DNA of 64,000 nucleotides, from the NCBI RefSeq assembly GCF_040253635.1, contig NZ_JBEJGX010000003.1, forward strand, positions 3,844,001 to 3,908,000, given 5' to 3'. The notes beneath the pieces were generated by a model. It saw nothing but the letters and a program-made list of their open reading frames with translations. It ran no database searches and was not told where the DNA came from. A program made the position numbers and the translations under genes. Each line of letters opens with the position of its first letter. Positions within the stretch are counted from its first letter, which is position 1. The DNA comes from Streptomyces sp. Edi2 (GTDB lineage: Bacteria > Actinomycetota > Actinomycetes > Streptomycetales > Streptomycetaceae). Shown piece by piece: positions 15,122 through 25,061 of the stretch.

Positions 15122-16828
15122 CTACAACGGCACGATGTCCGGAGCCCCCAGCCGCGCCGCATCCGCCGTCAGATCGTCCGGCTGCCGCTGGGATTCGCGC
15201 TCCGCCTCGACCCGCTTGCGGTAGTGCGTGATCTCCTTCTCGATCTGGTCGTCGTCCCAGCCCAGCGCGGGGGCGATCAGCTCGGCCACCTCGCGGGCGC
15301 TGCGCGTGCCCCGGTCGAAGGTCTCGATGGAGATGCGGGTGCGCCGGGTCAGTACGTCGTCGAGATGGCGGGCGCCCTCGTGCGTGCAGGCGTAGACCGC
15401 CTCGGCCCGCAGATAGTCGTCCGCGGCCGCCAGCGGTTCACCCAGCGAAGGATCGGCCACCACCAGCTCCAGCAGCTCCTCGGTCAGCGAGCCGTACCGG
15501 TTCAACAGATGCTCGATGCGCGCCACATGGAGTCCGGCGCGGGCCGCGATCCGGGCCCGCGCGTTCCACAGCGCCCGGTAGCCCTCGGCTCCGACCAGCG
15601 GAATGTCCTCGGTGACGCTCTCCGCGACCCGCTGGTCGAGGCCGTGCACCGCCTCGTCCACCGCGTCCTTCGCCATCACCCGGTACGTCGTGTACTTGCC
15701 GCCCGCGACCACCACCAGTCCCGGCACCGGATGGGCGACGGTGTGCTCCCGCGACAGCTTGCTGGTGGCATCCGACTCCCCGGCCAGCAGCGGACGCAAA
15801 CCCGCGTACACCCCCTCCACGTCGTCCCTGGTCAGCGGAGTCGCCAGCACCGCATTCACATGCTCCAGCAGATAGTCGATATCCGCGCTGGAGGCCGCCG
15901 GGTGCGCCTTGTCCAGATTCCATTCCGTGTCGGTCGTCCCCACGATCCAGTGCCGCCCCCACGGGATGACGAACAGGACGCTCTTCTCCGTCCGCAGGAT
16001 CAGCCCGGTCGTCGAATGGATCCGGTCCTTGGGGACGACCAGGTGGATCCCCTTCGACGCCCGGACATGGAACTGCCCGCGCTCCCCGATCAGCGCCTGG
16101 GTGTCATCCGTCCACACCCCGGTGGCATTGACGACCTGCTGGGCCCGGATCTCGTACTCGCCGCCGCCCTCGACGTCCTGCACCCGCGCGCCGACCACCC
16201 GCTCGCCCTCGCGCAGAAAGCCCACCACCCGCGCCCGGTTGGCGACCTGCGCGTCGTAGGCGGCCGCGGTCCGCACCATCGTCGCCACATAGCGGGCGTC
16301 GTCCATCTGCGCGTCGTAGTACTGCAGCGCGCCGACCAGCGCGTCCTTCTTCAGACAGGGCGCCACCTGCAGGGCCCGCTTGTGGGAGAGATGCCGGTGG
16401 TGGGGCAGTCCGCGGCCGTGGCCCGACGAGATGGACATCATGTCGTACAGCGCCACACCACTGCCCGCGTACCAGCGCTCCCAGCCCTTGTGCTGCAGCG
16501 GATACAGAAACGGCACCGGCTTGACCAGATGCGGCGCCAGCCGCTCCAGCAGCAGCCCCCGCTCCTTCAGCGCCTCCCGCACCAGCGCGAAGTCCAGCAT
16601 TTCCAGATACCGCAGACCGCCGTGGATGAGCTTGCTCGACCGGCTGGAGGTGCCCGAGGCCCAGTCGCGCGACTCGACGAGTCCGGTGGACAGGCCGCGG
16701 GTCGCGGCGTCCAGAGCCGTCCCCGCGCCGACGACTCCGCCGCCGACCACCAGAACGTCCAGCTCCCGCTCCGCCATTCGAGCGAGCGCCTCGGCCCGCT
16801 GCGCCGGTCCCAGTATCGCTGTCTTCAC
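15122..16828 (-). CDS. glpD: Glycerol-3-phosphate dehydrogenase, FAD-dependent
   Basis: 568 residues with the FAD-binding motif VLVVGGGVVGAGTALDAATRG near the N-terminus and the conserved GTSSRSSKLIHGGLRYLE segment. It oxidises glycerol-3-phosphate to dihydroxyacetone phosphate at the membrane, passing electrons to quinone. The C-terminal DAO_C domain is present. The GTG at 16828 follows GGGAGGCAGCG at normal spacing and fits the usual streptomycete N-terminus; upstream in-frame codons look non-coding. Glycerol kinase and facilitator genes are not adjacent, unlike in many gyl operons. Confidence 0.92.
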   Translation of the reverse strand: MKTAILGPAQRAEALARMAERELDVLVVGGGVVGAGTALDAATRGLSTGLVESRDWASGTSSRSSKLIHGGLRYLEMLDFALVREALKERGLLLERLAPHLVKPVPFLYPLQHKGWERWYAGSGVALYDMMSISSGHGRGLPHHRHLSHKRALQVAPCLKKDALVGALQYYDAQMDDARYVATMVRTAAAYDAQVANRARVVGFLREGERVVGARVQDVEGGGEYEIRAQQVVNATGVWTDDTQALIGERGQFHVRASKGIHLVVPKDRIHSTTGLILRTEKSVLFVIPWGRHWIVGTTDTEWNLDKAHPAASSADIDYLLEHVNAVLATPLTRDDVEGVYAGLRPLLAGESDATSKLSREHTVAHPVPGLVVVAGGKYTTYRVMAKDAVDEAVHGLDQRVAESVTEDIPLVGAEGYRALWNARARIAARAGLHVARIEHLLNRYGSLTEELLELVVADPSLGEPLAAADDYLRAEAVYACTHEGARHLDDVLTRRTRISIETFDRGTRSAREVAELIAPALGWDDDQIEKEITHYRKRVEAERESQRQPDDLTADAARLGAPDIVPL

Positions 16829-17052
16829 CGCTGCCTCCCGCTGTGATCGGGGCCACACTCCCCCGTCCGTCGATTCTGTCCGCGCCGCGTCCCGGTATCC
16901 ACCCTCCGCTCATGGCGACAACACCCCGCCGCCTTGATCCATCAATCCCTATTCTGGGTCAAATATCCGCTTAGTCTACTTATGCACAGTCGCCAGCCGC
17001 TTACGTCATGCGCCCACGTCATTCGCAGTCGCTCGGGAAGGACGGCCGCAGC
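16829..17052. promoter_or_regulatory. Divergent promoter region glpD / nucleotide-sugar dehydrogenase
   Basis: 224 bp with a distinctly A/T-richer stretch at 16934-16985. It contains the 12-bp palindrome TTGATCCATCAA (16934-16945) and TATTC/TAGTCT-like promoter elements. A regulator site is possible; none can be named. Confidence 0.4.
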
Positions 17053-18303
17053 ATGCCCGCAGACCTCGCCGTCATCGGACTCGGTCACCTCGGCCTCCCC
17101 CTCGCCCAGGCCGCCACCACCGCCGGCATCAGCACCATCGGATACGACCCCGACCCGCACACCGCCGCCCTCTCCGGTGCCGACGGGCCGCTGTCCGCCA
17201 CCGAACTCCGCCGCCTGCTCTCCGCCGGTTTCCGCACCACCACCGATCCCACCGCCTTGGGCCGGGTCCGTACCGCGGTCCTCTGCGCGCCCACTCCTCT
17301 CGGCGAGGACCGCGCGCTGGACCTCACCGCCCTCGCCGACGCCGCCCGTACCCTGGCCGCACAGCTGCGCCCGCACACCACGGTGATCCTCGAATCCACC
17401 GCCTACCCGGGCACCACGGAGGAATTCCTGCGCCCCCTCCTGGAGGAGGGCTCGGGCCTCACCGCCGGCCGCGACTTCCACCTCGCCTGCTCCCCCGGCC
17501 GCCACGACCCCGGCAACCGCACCCACCGGTACGCCAACACGCCCAAGGTCATCGGCGGCCTCACCCCCGCCTGCACGGAGGCCGCCGCCGCCTTCTACAG
17601 CCGCCTCACCGACAAGGTCGTCCGCGCCCGCGGCCCCCGCGAGGCCGAGACCGCCAAGCTCCTGGAAACCAACTACCGCCACATCAACATCGCCCTGATG
17701 AACGAGATGGCGGTCTTCTGCCACGACATCGGCGTCGACCTGTGGGACGTCATCCGCTGCGCGGAGACCAAGCCGTTCGGCTTCCAGGCCTTCCGCCCCG
17801 GCCCCGGAGTGGGCGGCCACGCCGCCCCCGTCGACCCCAACGGCCTCTCCCACAAGGGCCGTTCCCCGGGCCACCATCCGCTGCGCATGGTCGAACTCGC
17901 CCAGGAGGTGAACGGCCGGATGCCGCGCTACGTCATCCAGCGCTGCGCCACCCTCCTCAACGAACACGGCAAATCCGCCCGCGGCGCCCGCGTCCTGCTG
18001 CTCGGCGTCACCTACAAGCCGGACATCGCCGACCAGACCGGCGCACCGGCCCTCGAAATCGCCTCCCGCCTCACGGAACTCGGCGCGCACCTGACGTACC
18101 ACGATCCGTACGTCCCCCAGTGGTCCGTACTGGGCCGGCCCGTGCCCAGGGCCGACTCCCTGTACGAAGCCGCAGCCGCCGCGGACCTGACGGTGCTGGT
18201 GCAGGCGCACCGCACGTATGACCTTCAGGGGCTGTCCGTGAAGGCGCAGTTGCTGCTGGATACTCGCGGGGCGACTCCGACGGGGGCCGCGCATCGTCTG
18301 TAG
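17053..18303 (+). CDS. Nucleotide-sugar dehydrogenase-like protein lacking catalytic cysteine
   Basis: 416 residues of the UDP-glucose/UDP-HexNAc dehydrogenase family (WecC/WbpA-like): NAD motif GLGHLGLP (residues 7-14), central helix LLETNYRHINIALMNEMAVF and C-terminal domain with VTYKPDIADQTGAPAL. The active-site loop, normally GVGGHCIPVDP, reads GVGGHAAPVDP, so the nucleophilic cysteine is Ala257. Without that thiol the second oxidation (aldehyde to acid) should fail, so a different product or role is likely. The ATG at 17053 follows GGAAGGAC. No polysaccharide genes adjoin it. The gene is followed by hairpin elements B and C. Confidence 0.85.
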   Translation: MPADLAVIGLGHLGLPLAQAATTAGISTIGYDPDPHTAALSGADGPLSATELRRLLSAGFRTTTDPTALGRVRTAVLCAPTPLGEDRALDLTALADAARTLAAQLRPHTTVILESTAYPGTTEEFLRPLLEEGSGLTAGRDFHLACSPGRHDPGNRTHRYANTPKVIGGLTPACTEAAAAFYSRLTDKVVRARGPREAETAKLLETNYRHINIALMNEMAVFCHDIGVDLWDVIRCAETKPFGFQAFRPGPGVGGHAAPVDPNGLSHKGRSPGHHPLRMVELAQEVNGRMPRYVIQRCATLLNEHGKSARGARVLLLGVTYKPDIADQTGAPALEIASRLTELGAHLTYHDPYVPQWSVLGRPVPRADSLYEAAAAADLTVLVQAHRTYDLQGLSVKAQLLLDTRGATPTGAAHRL

Positions 18304-18379
18304 CCGCACGTTGCCGTCTGCGGGTCGCCTCCGGCGGTGGTGGGGTGGTGGTTGGGCGGGGGCCGCTTGTTGTTCGTGG

Positions 18380-18480
18380 TGGGTGCCGGTGGCGGGCCTC
18401 CGGGGCCTGTGTTGTGGACTGCTTCGCTTTACGTCCACAACACAGGCCCCTCCGGCCCACCACCTCCCGCCCGGGAACGC
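18380..18480. repeat. Hairpin element copy B (reverse orientation)
   Basis: Stem arm 18402-18419, loop TGCTTCGCTTTAC (18420-18432, the reverse complement of the loop in copies A, C and E) and arm 18433-18450 form an 18-bp perfect stem (GGGGCCTGTGTTGTGGAC). TCC internal loops and an outer GGGCC/GGCCC stem follow on each side (to 18391 and 18461). It lies 77 bp after the stop of the nucleotide-sugar dehydrogenase gene and forms an approximate mirror image with copy C. Confidence 0.8.
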
Positions 18481-18509
18481 GACCCCCGCCCGGTGGGGGG
18501 AATCGTCAA

Positions 18510-18557
18510 AGACCAGTAGCTCGGCCCGCATCGTGGTGCGGGCCGAGCTACTGGTCT
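18510..18557. repeat. 21-bp perfect inverted repeat between hairpin elements B and C
   Basis: AGACCAGTAGCTCGGCCCGCA (left arm; 18510-18530) pairs perfectly with 18537-18557 around a 6-nt loop (TCGTGG). The flanks CCGGTGGGGG and CCCCCACCGG also pair across it. It sits at the symmetry centre between the mirrored elements B and C, in the convergent gap between the sugar dehydrogenase and guaB3 genes. On the plus strand it is followed by a T-rich tract (CTTGTCTTCTTCT), so it could terminate transcription. Confidence 0.75.
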
Positions 18558-18599
18558 CTTGTCTTCTTCTGCTCCCCCACCGGGGTGGAGCCCCACAAC

Positions 18600-18700
18600 G
18601 GACGGGAGGGGGCGGGGCCGGAGGGGTGGGTGTGTGGACGTAAAGCGAAGCAGTCCACACACCCACCCCGGAGGCCCCGTCACCGGCACCCACCACTCAC
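18600..18700. repeat. Hairpin element copy C
   Basis: Stem arm GGGGTGGGTGTGTGGAC (18623-18639), loop GTAAAGCGAAGCA (18640-18652) and arm 18653-18669 form a perfect 17-bp stem. GGA internal loops and an outer GGGGCC/GGCCCC stem follow (18611-18619 with 18673-18681). It lies downstream of guaB3, which is transcribed towards it. The remaining DNA to 18796 includes a small CCCGCCGAAGGCGGG hairpin and no gene. Confidence 0.8.
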
Positions 18701-18796
18701 CTCGGGGCCCCACCCCACACAACCAACCCCGCTCCCGCCGAAGGCGGGAAAGAACCACGGAAAGAAAAACGGCGGGTCACCCGGCAACGTGGGAAG

Positions 18797-19912
18797 TCAC
18801 CGCCGAGGCGCGACCGTGACCTCCACCCGCTGGAATTCCTTCAGCTCCGAGTACCCGGTCGTCGCCATCGCCCTGCGCAACGCGCCGAAGAAGTTCATGG
18901 AGCCGTCGGGAACCGTGGACGGCCCCAACAGCACCTCCTCGGTGGTGCCGACCGCCCCGAGGTCCATCCGCTTGCCGCGCGGCACGTCCTCGTGGACCGC
19001 CTCCATGCCCCAGTGGTGGCCGCGGCCGGGCGCGTCCGTGGCGCGGGCCAGCGGGGAGCCCATCATCACGGCGTCGGCGCCGCAGGCAATCGCCTTGGGG
19101 AGGTCGCCGGACCAGCCCACACCGCCGTCGGCGATGACGTGGACGTAGCGGCCGCCGGACTCGTCCATGTAGTCACGGCGCGCGGCCGCGACATCGGCGA
19201 CCGCGGTCGCCATCGGGACCTGGATGCCGAGGACGTTGCGCGTGGTGTGCGCGGCGCCGCCGCCGAAGCCGACCAGCACACCGGCCGCGCCGGTCCGCAT
19301 CAGGTGCAGCGCGGCGGTGTACGTGGCGCAGCCGCCGACGATGACCGGGACGTCCAGCTCGTAGATGAACTGCTTGAGGTTCAGCGGCTCGGCCGCGGAG
19401 GAGACGTGCTCGGCGGAGACGGTGGTCCCGCGGATCACGAAGATGTCGACGCCGGCGTCCACGACAGCCTTGGAGAACTGTGCGGTGCGCTGCGGGGAGA
19501 GCGCGGCGGCGGTCACCACACCGGCGTCCCGCACCTCCTTGATGCGCTGGCCGATCAGCTCTTCCTTGATCGGCGCGGCGTAGATCTCCTGGAGCCGCTT
19601 GGTGGCGGTGGGGCCGTCCAGCTCCGCGATCTCGGCGAGCAGCGGCTCCGGGTCCTCGTACCGGGTCCAGAGGCCTTCCAGGTTGAGGACGCCCAGGCCG
19701 CCCAGCTCACCGATGCGGATCGCGGTCTGCGGGGAGACCACCGAGTCCATGGGAGCGGCCAGAAACGGCAGCTCGAAACGGTAGGCGTCGATCTGCCAGG
19801 CGATCGAGACCTCCTTCGGGTCGCGGGTGCGGCGACTGGGTACGACGGCGATGTCGTCGAATGCGTATGCCCGGCGGCCGCGCTTGCCGCGCCCGATCTC
19901 GATCTCAGTCAC
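18797..19912 (-). CDS. guaB3: GuaB3 family IMP dehydrogenase-related protein
   Basis: 371 residues of the IMPDH/GMPR TIM-barrel superfamily without CBS domains. The actinobacterial GuaB3 N-terminus (IGRGKRGRRAYAFDDIAVVPSRRT in outline) and the LAAPMDSVVSP motif are present. In the active-site loop, where IMPDH has GSICTTR, this protein has GAAHTTR, so the catalytic cysteine is replaced by histidine. GuaB3 proteins have been linked to GMP reductase-like purine salvage in some bacteria; the reaction here is not certain. It lies downstream of guaB on the same strand with a 155-bp gap containing a hairpin and a mini-duplication of the guaB 3' end. Confidence 0.85.
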   Translation of the reverse strand: MTEIEIGRGKRGRRAYAFDDIAVVPSRRTRDPKEVSIAWQIDAYRFELPFLAAPMDSVVSPQTAIRIGELGGLGVLNLEGLWTRYEDPEPLLAEIAELDGPTATKRLQEIYAAPIKEELIGQRIKEVRDAGVVTAAALSPQRTAQFSKAVVDAGVDIFVIRGTTVSAEHVSSAAEPLNLKQFIYELDVPVIVGGCATYTAALHLMRTGAAGVLVGFGGGAAHTTRNVLGIQVPMATAVADVAAARRDYMDESGGRYVHVIADGGVGWSGDLPKAIACGADAVMMGSPLARATDAPGRGHHWGMEAVHEDVPRGKRMDLGAVGTTEEVLLGPSTVPDGSMNFFGALRRAMATTGYSELKEFQRVEVTVAPRR

Positions 19913-19962
19913 GTGTGTGGCCTTTCCCTCTACGTCTGCGGCTCCAGTATCCCCGACACACC

Positions 19963-19995
19963 GAAGCCCGCGGCCGGGGAGCGGCCGCGGGCTTC
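19963..19995. terminator. Hairpin downstream of guaB
   Basis: GAAGCCCGCGGCC (19963-19975) pairs perfectly with 19983-19995 around a 7-nt loop. It sits in the guaB-guaB3 gap and probably terminates or attenuates the guaB transcript. No long U-tract follows. Confidence 0.6.
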
Positions 19996-20009
19996 ACGGT
20001 AGGGCCGTG

Positions 20010-20045
20010 CTAGCGACGTGTGTAGTGACGCGCCTCAGTAGTCAT
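20010..20045 (-). repeat. Duplicated guaB 3' end (12-codon mini-ORF)
   Basis: The last 12 codons of guaB (20068-20103) are imperfectly duplicated 58 bp downstream at 20010-20045. The copy reads from ATG as MTTEARHYTRR then stop, against [11 protein letters not shown] in guaB. It is either a relic of a tandem duplication or a tiny translated ORF. Differences are spread over several codons, so the event is not recent. Confidence 0.65.
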
Positions 20046-20067
20046 CCGGCCCCTCGATCCGGGGATC

Positions 20068-21594
<1,527 letters not shown>

Positions 21595-21709
21595 TCAGCG
21601 CGGACTCCCATGCTAACGGCCTAAGGAAGTGTCCCAATCCACGAGCGGTGAGGGCCTTGTCACTTGTGTATTTCTACGGCGATATTCCGCCGTGGACAGC
21701 GGGGATCTG

Positions 21710-22378
21710 CTACTGCTCGGCGAGCGCCCGCAGCCTGCTCAGCGCCCGGTGCTGGGCGACCCGGACCGCGCCGGGCGACATCCCCAGCATCTGCCCGGTC
21801 TCCTCGGCCGTCAGCCCGACGGCGACCCGCAGCAGGACCAGCTCCCGCTGGTTCTCCGGAAGATTCGCCAGCAGCTTCTTGGCCCACTCGGCGTCGCTGC
21901 TCAGCAGCGCCCGCTCCTCGGGGCCGAGGGAGTCGTCCGGCTGCTCGGGCATCTCGTCGGACGGCACGGCCGTGCTGCCCGGATGCCGCATCGCGGCGCG
22001 CTGCAGATCGGCGACCTTGTGGCCGGCGATGGCGAAGACGAACGCCTCGAAGGGCTTGCCGGTGTCGCGGTAGCGCGGCAGCGCGCAGAGCACCGCGACA
22101 CAGACCTCCTGCGCCAGATCCTCGACGAAGTGCCGTGCGTCACCCGGCAGCCTCGACAGCCGGGTGCGGCAGTAGCGCAGGGCGAGGGGGTGCACATGAG
22201 CCAGCAGATCGTGGGTGGCCCGCTGGTCCCCCTCGACGGCACGTGCGACGAGAGCGCCGATTTCCTGCTTCCCGTCATCACGCATCGGACCATGGTGCCT
22301 TGGCGCCGCACGATCCGCGGCATCAGGTCCGAACTTGTGCGCTGAAGCGTTATGCGCGGCAGGTGCGCCGGCTGTCAT
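21710..22378 (-). CDS. shbA: RNA polymerase sigma factor, ShbA-type (ECF)
   Basis: About 222 residues from ATG 22378, chosen because GAGGGCGCAGGAC precedes it; ATG 22285 ([10 protein letters not shown]) is a shorter alternative. Region 2 ([28 protein letters not shown]) and region 4 ([40 protein letters not shown]) are intact. The neighbourhood between bldM and guaB and the overall sequence match ShbA, the ECF sigma factor that drives transcription of the principal sigma gene hrdB in Streptomyces. The symbol rests on this synteny and family knowledge. No anti-sigma gene is adjacent. Confidence 0.85.
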   Translation of the reverse strand: MTAGAPAAHNASAHKFGPDAADRAAPRHHGPMRDDGKQEIGALVARAVEGDQRATHDLLAHVHPLALRYCRTRLSRLPGDARHFVEDLAQEVCVAVLCALPRYRDTGKPFEAFVFAIAGHKVADLQRAAMRHPGSTAVPSDEMPEQPDDSLGPEERALLSSDAEWAKKLLANLPENQRELVLLRVAVGLTAEETGQMLGMSPGAVRVAQHRALSRLRALAEQ

Positions 22379-22564
22379 GTCCTGCGCCCTCCCCTCGTGC
22401 CCGACCGACCCGTCCCCGAGGAACTCCATACCTCAAGGATGCGGCACCGCGCGGGGAATCGGACCGCCACAGGACACGGCGGCCTGCGGGGCATCCCACG
22501 GCCCCGCCCGCCGCAGGGCGGGCGGGGATCTTCACTCCCCCGCATCGCTGCACGTCACAACGCC

Positions 22565-23176
22565 TTAGCGGACCAGTCCCCAGCGGAAGCCCAGCGCCAC
22601 CGCATGCGCCCGGTCGGAGGCGCCGAGTTTCTTGAAAAGGCGCCGCGCGTGGGTCTTGACCGTGTCCTCCGACAAGAACAGCTCACGGCCGATCTCGGCG
22701 TTCGAACGGCCGTGGCTCATGCCCTCCAGCACCTGGATCTCGCGCGCGGTCAGCGTCGGCGCGGCACCCATCTCGGCGGACCGCAGCCGGCGCGGGGCGA
22801 GCCGCCACGTCGGGTCGGCGAGCGCCTGGGTCACCGTCGCCCGCAGCTCGGCGCGCGAGGCGTCCTTGTGCAGATAGCCGCGGGCACCGGCGGCGACCGC
22901 GAGCGCGACACCGTCCAGGTCCTCGGCCACCGTGAGCATGATGATCCGGGCGCCCGGGTCGGCGGACAGCAGCCGGCGCACGGTCTCGACACCGCCGAGA
23001 CCGGGCATGCGTACGTCCATCAAAATCAGATCCGAGCGATCGGCACCCCAGCGGCGGAGGACTTCCTCGCCGTTGGCCGCGGTCGTCACACGCTCGACGC
23101 CGGGCACGGTTGCCACCGCCCGACGGAGCGCCTCTCGGGCAAGCGGGGAGTCGTCGCAGACGAGGACGGATGTCAT
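22565..23176 (-). CDS. bldM: Developmental response regulator BldM
   Basis: 203 residues from ATG 23176, which has GGAGGGCGGTC upstream; the frame extends further upstream without a ribosome site. The N-terminal receiver domain has the aspartate at position 54 (ILMDVRMPG), although BldM is known to work without conventional phosphorylation. The C-terminal LuxR/FixJ helix-turn-helix reads ALTAREIQVLEGMSHGRSN-like followed by LFLSEDTVKTHARRLFKKLG. BldM is required for aerial hyphae and works alone or with WhiI. It is divergent from whiD across a 379-bp regulatory region. Confidence 0.95.
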   Translation of the reverse strand: MTSVLVCDDSPLAREALRRAVATVPGVERVTTAANGEEVLRRWGADRSDLILMDVRMPGLGGVETVRRLLSADPGARIIMLTVAEDLDGVALAVAAGARGYLHKDASRAELRATVTQALADPTWRLAPRRLRSAEMGAAPTLTAREIQVLEGMSHGRSNAEIGRELFLSEDTVKTHARRLFKKLGASDRAHAVALGFRWGLVR

Positions 23177-23555
23177 GACCGCCCTCCGCAGCTGATGCGC
23201 GTCACCTTGAGCCTCCAGGCTGGTACGTATCGTCACCTGTGCGATTGGCGGCCTCGGACATCTGCCCGACGGCTACCTCTGCCAATCGCCTCCGCACTCT
23301 CAACGACGGTCACCCGAAAGAGTTACGGCTTCGGCGACCGAGTTCAGCACGCTCCGTAAGGAGCCGGATACGCAGACGACTCATCGGGCGACCGGCATCC
23401 GCGCGTGCACCCTATGCCCTATTTGGCTCTCTTTCTTCCATTTTCATGGTGACTGTGACTAGATTCGCAATGAGTCATATTTACATCTACTTCGACAGTA
23501 GATGTACCGTCGTGAGCACCGAGGCCGAATCAGCACCGCTTCGAGGGGACAAGCA
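23177..23555. promoter_or_regulatory. bldM-whiD divergent regulatory region
   Basis: 379 bp with A/T-rich promoter DNA at 23410-23500. GCGATTGGC (23241-23249) and GCCAATCGC (23281-23289) form a perfect 9-bp inverted pair 40 bp apart, near the bldM start. Near whiD, a 10-bp palindrome TACATCTACT (23482-23491) / AGTAGATGTA (23497-23506) with a 5-bp centre lies 50 bp before the whiD start codon. Both genes are developmental, so several regulators should bind here. Confidence 0.6.
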
Positions 23556-23888
23556 ATGGCAGATTTCTCCCGCCTCCCGGGCCCGAACGCAGACCTCTGG
23601 GACTGGCAGCTGCTCGCCGCCTGCCGCGGCGTGGACAGCTCGCTCTTCTTCCATCCCGAGGGTGAACGCGGAGCGGCCCGCAGCGCGCGTGAGACATCGG
23701 CGAAGGAGGTCTGCATGCGCTGCCCGGTACGGGCCGAGTGCGCGGCGCATGCGCTGGCCGTCCGCGAGCCCTACGGGGTGTGGGGCGGCCTGACGGAGGA
23801 CGAACGCGAGGAGCTGATGGGCCGGGCCCGCCACCGGCTCGTCCCCGCGTCCTCCATGACCGGCCCCGCGGGCGTCTCCGGCGCCTGA
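23556..23888 (+). CDS. whiD: WhiB-family [4Fe-4S] developmental regulator WhiD
   Basis: 110 residues from ATG 23556 (ribosome site GAGGGGAC). The four cluster-binding cysteines are Cys23, Cys53, Cys56 and Cys62, matching the WhiD spacing C-x29-C-x2-C-x5-C, followed by the GVWGG turn (74-78) and a basic C-terminus. WhiB-like proteins bind region 4 of sigma factors and sense redox or NO. WhiD is needed for spore maturation. Location beside bldM is conserved in Streptomyces and supports the name. Confidence 0.93.
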   Translation: MADFSRLPGPNADLWDWQLLAACRGVDSSLFFHPEGERGAARSARETSAKEVCMRCPVRAECAAHALAVREPYGVWGGLTEDEREELMGRARHRLVPASSMTGPAGVSGA

Positions 23889-23964
23889 GCTTCGGGAGCA
23901 CATCGCTCCTGAAGAAACGTTTCTGCATGCCCGGCGACGGCCGGGCGGGGCGTGCTCCGTTCCC

Positions 23965-24876
23965 TCAGCGCCCCGCGGCATCCGCCAGCCGGTCGAGGGT
24001 CGCCCCGACGGCGGGGACGTTTGCCAGATCAGGCAGCGTGAGCGCGACGATCTCGCGGTGCACGGCGGGCTCCATCCGTATGGCCGTGGCCCCCTTGGGG
24101 CGTACCGACTCCAGGGTGAGTTCCGGCAGCGCGGCGACCCCCAGGCCCGCGCCGACCAGGCCGATCACCGCCGGATAGTCGTCCGTCGCGAAGTCGATGC
24201 GCGGGGTGAAGCCCGCGCTCTCACAGACCTCCACGAGATGCCTGCGGCAGCGCGGACAGCCCGCGATCCAGGCGTCGTCGGCCAGCTCGGCGAACCGCGC
24301 GGTGCCCGCCTTCGCCAGCCGGTGGCCGTCCGGCACCAGGCCGATCAGCCGGTCCGCCAGGATCGGCCGGACCACCAGGTCGTCCCACTCCGCCCCGGCC
24401 GCCGGGTCCGCGCCGCGCACCTCCGGATAGCGGAAGGCCAGCGCGATCTCGCAGTCGCCGTTGCGCAGCATCTCGATGGAGCGCGGCGGCTCGGCTTCGA
24501 CCAGCGAGACCCGGGTACCCGGGTGGTCGGCCCGCATCGTCGCGAGGGCGGTCGGCACCAGCGTCGAGCTGCCGGAGGGGAAGGACACCAGCCGCACCCG
24601 TCCGGCGCGCAGGCCCGCGATGGCCGCGATCTCCTCCTCGGCGGCGGTGAGCCCGGCCAGGATGCCCACGGCGTGGCGTACGAGCGCCTCGCCCGCCTGG
24701 GTCAGCCTCATCTCGCGGCCTGCACGGACCAGCAGCGGGGTGCCGGCGGACTGCTCCAGGGCCTTCATCTGCTGGCTGACGGCCGGCTGGGTGCAGCCCA
24801 GCTCGCGCGCGGCGGCGGAGAAGGAGCCGGTGGTGGCGACGGCACGCAGCACGCGGAGATGACGGGCCTCGATCAT
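23965..24876 (-). CDS. LysR family transcriptional regulator
   Basis: 303 residues. The N-terminal winged helix-turn-helix is typical (residues 1-60, ATTGSFSAAARELGCTQPAV), followed by the periplasmic-binding-like effector domain. It is divergent from the MOSC-domain gene at 25062, the usual arrangement for a LysR regulator and its target. The effector is unknown. The ATG at 24876 is firm because the family begins with this HLRVLRAV helix. Confidence 0.9.
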   Translation of the reverse strand: MIEARHLRVLRAVATTGSFSAAARELGCTQPAVSQQMKALEQSAGTPLLVRAGREMRLTQAGEALVRHAVGILAGLTAAEEEIAAIAGLRAGRVRLVSFPSGSSTLVPTALATMRADHPGTRVSLVEAEPPRSIEMLRNGDCEIALAFRYPEVRGADPAAGAEWDDLVVRPILADRLIGLVPDGHRLAKAGTARFAELADDAWIAGCPRCRRHLVEVCESAGFTPRIDFATDDYPAVIGLVGAGLGVAALPELTLESVRPKGATAIRMEPAVHREIVALTLPDLANVPAVGATLDRLADAAGR

Positions 24877-25061
24877 GTTTCGAGCATAAGCGAGTCTTGG
24901 GTTGACCGGGGAAAAAAGAGTTCATGCTTTTGGACGGGAGGGCCGGCGCCGCCCCGTATCGAGGGCATGCGTGAGGAGGGGACGCGAGGGGACGCCCCCG
25001 ACGGCCCTTCCCCTTTCCCTCCGCTTCCCTCCACCACGCCGATCGAGCAACGGAGCACCGC

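Noticed and set aside
22385..22560. Extra gene between bldM and the sigma factor
   Set aside because: The open frames there lack ribosome sites and protein-like sequence; the region is best read as leader DNA of the sigma gene.
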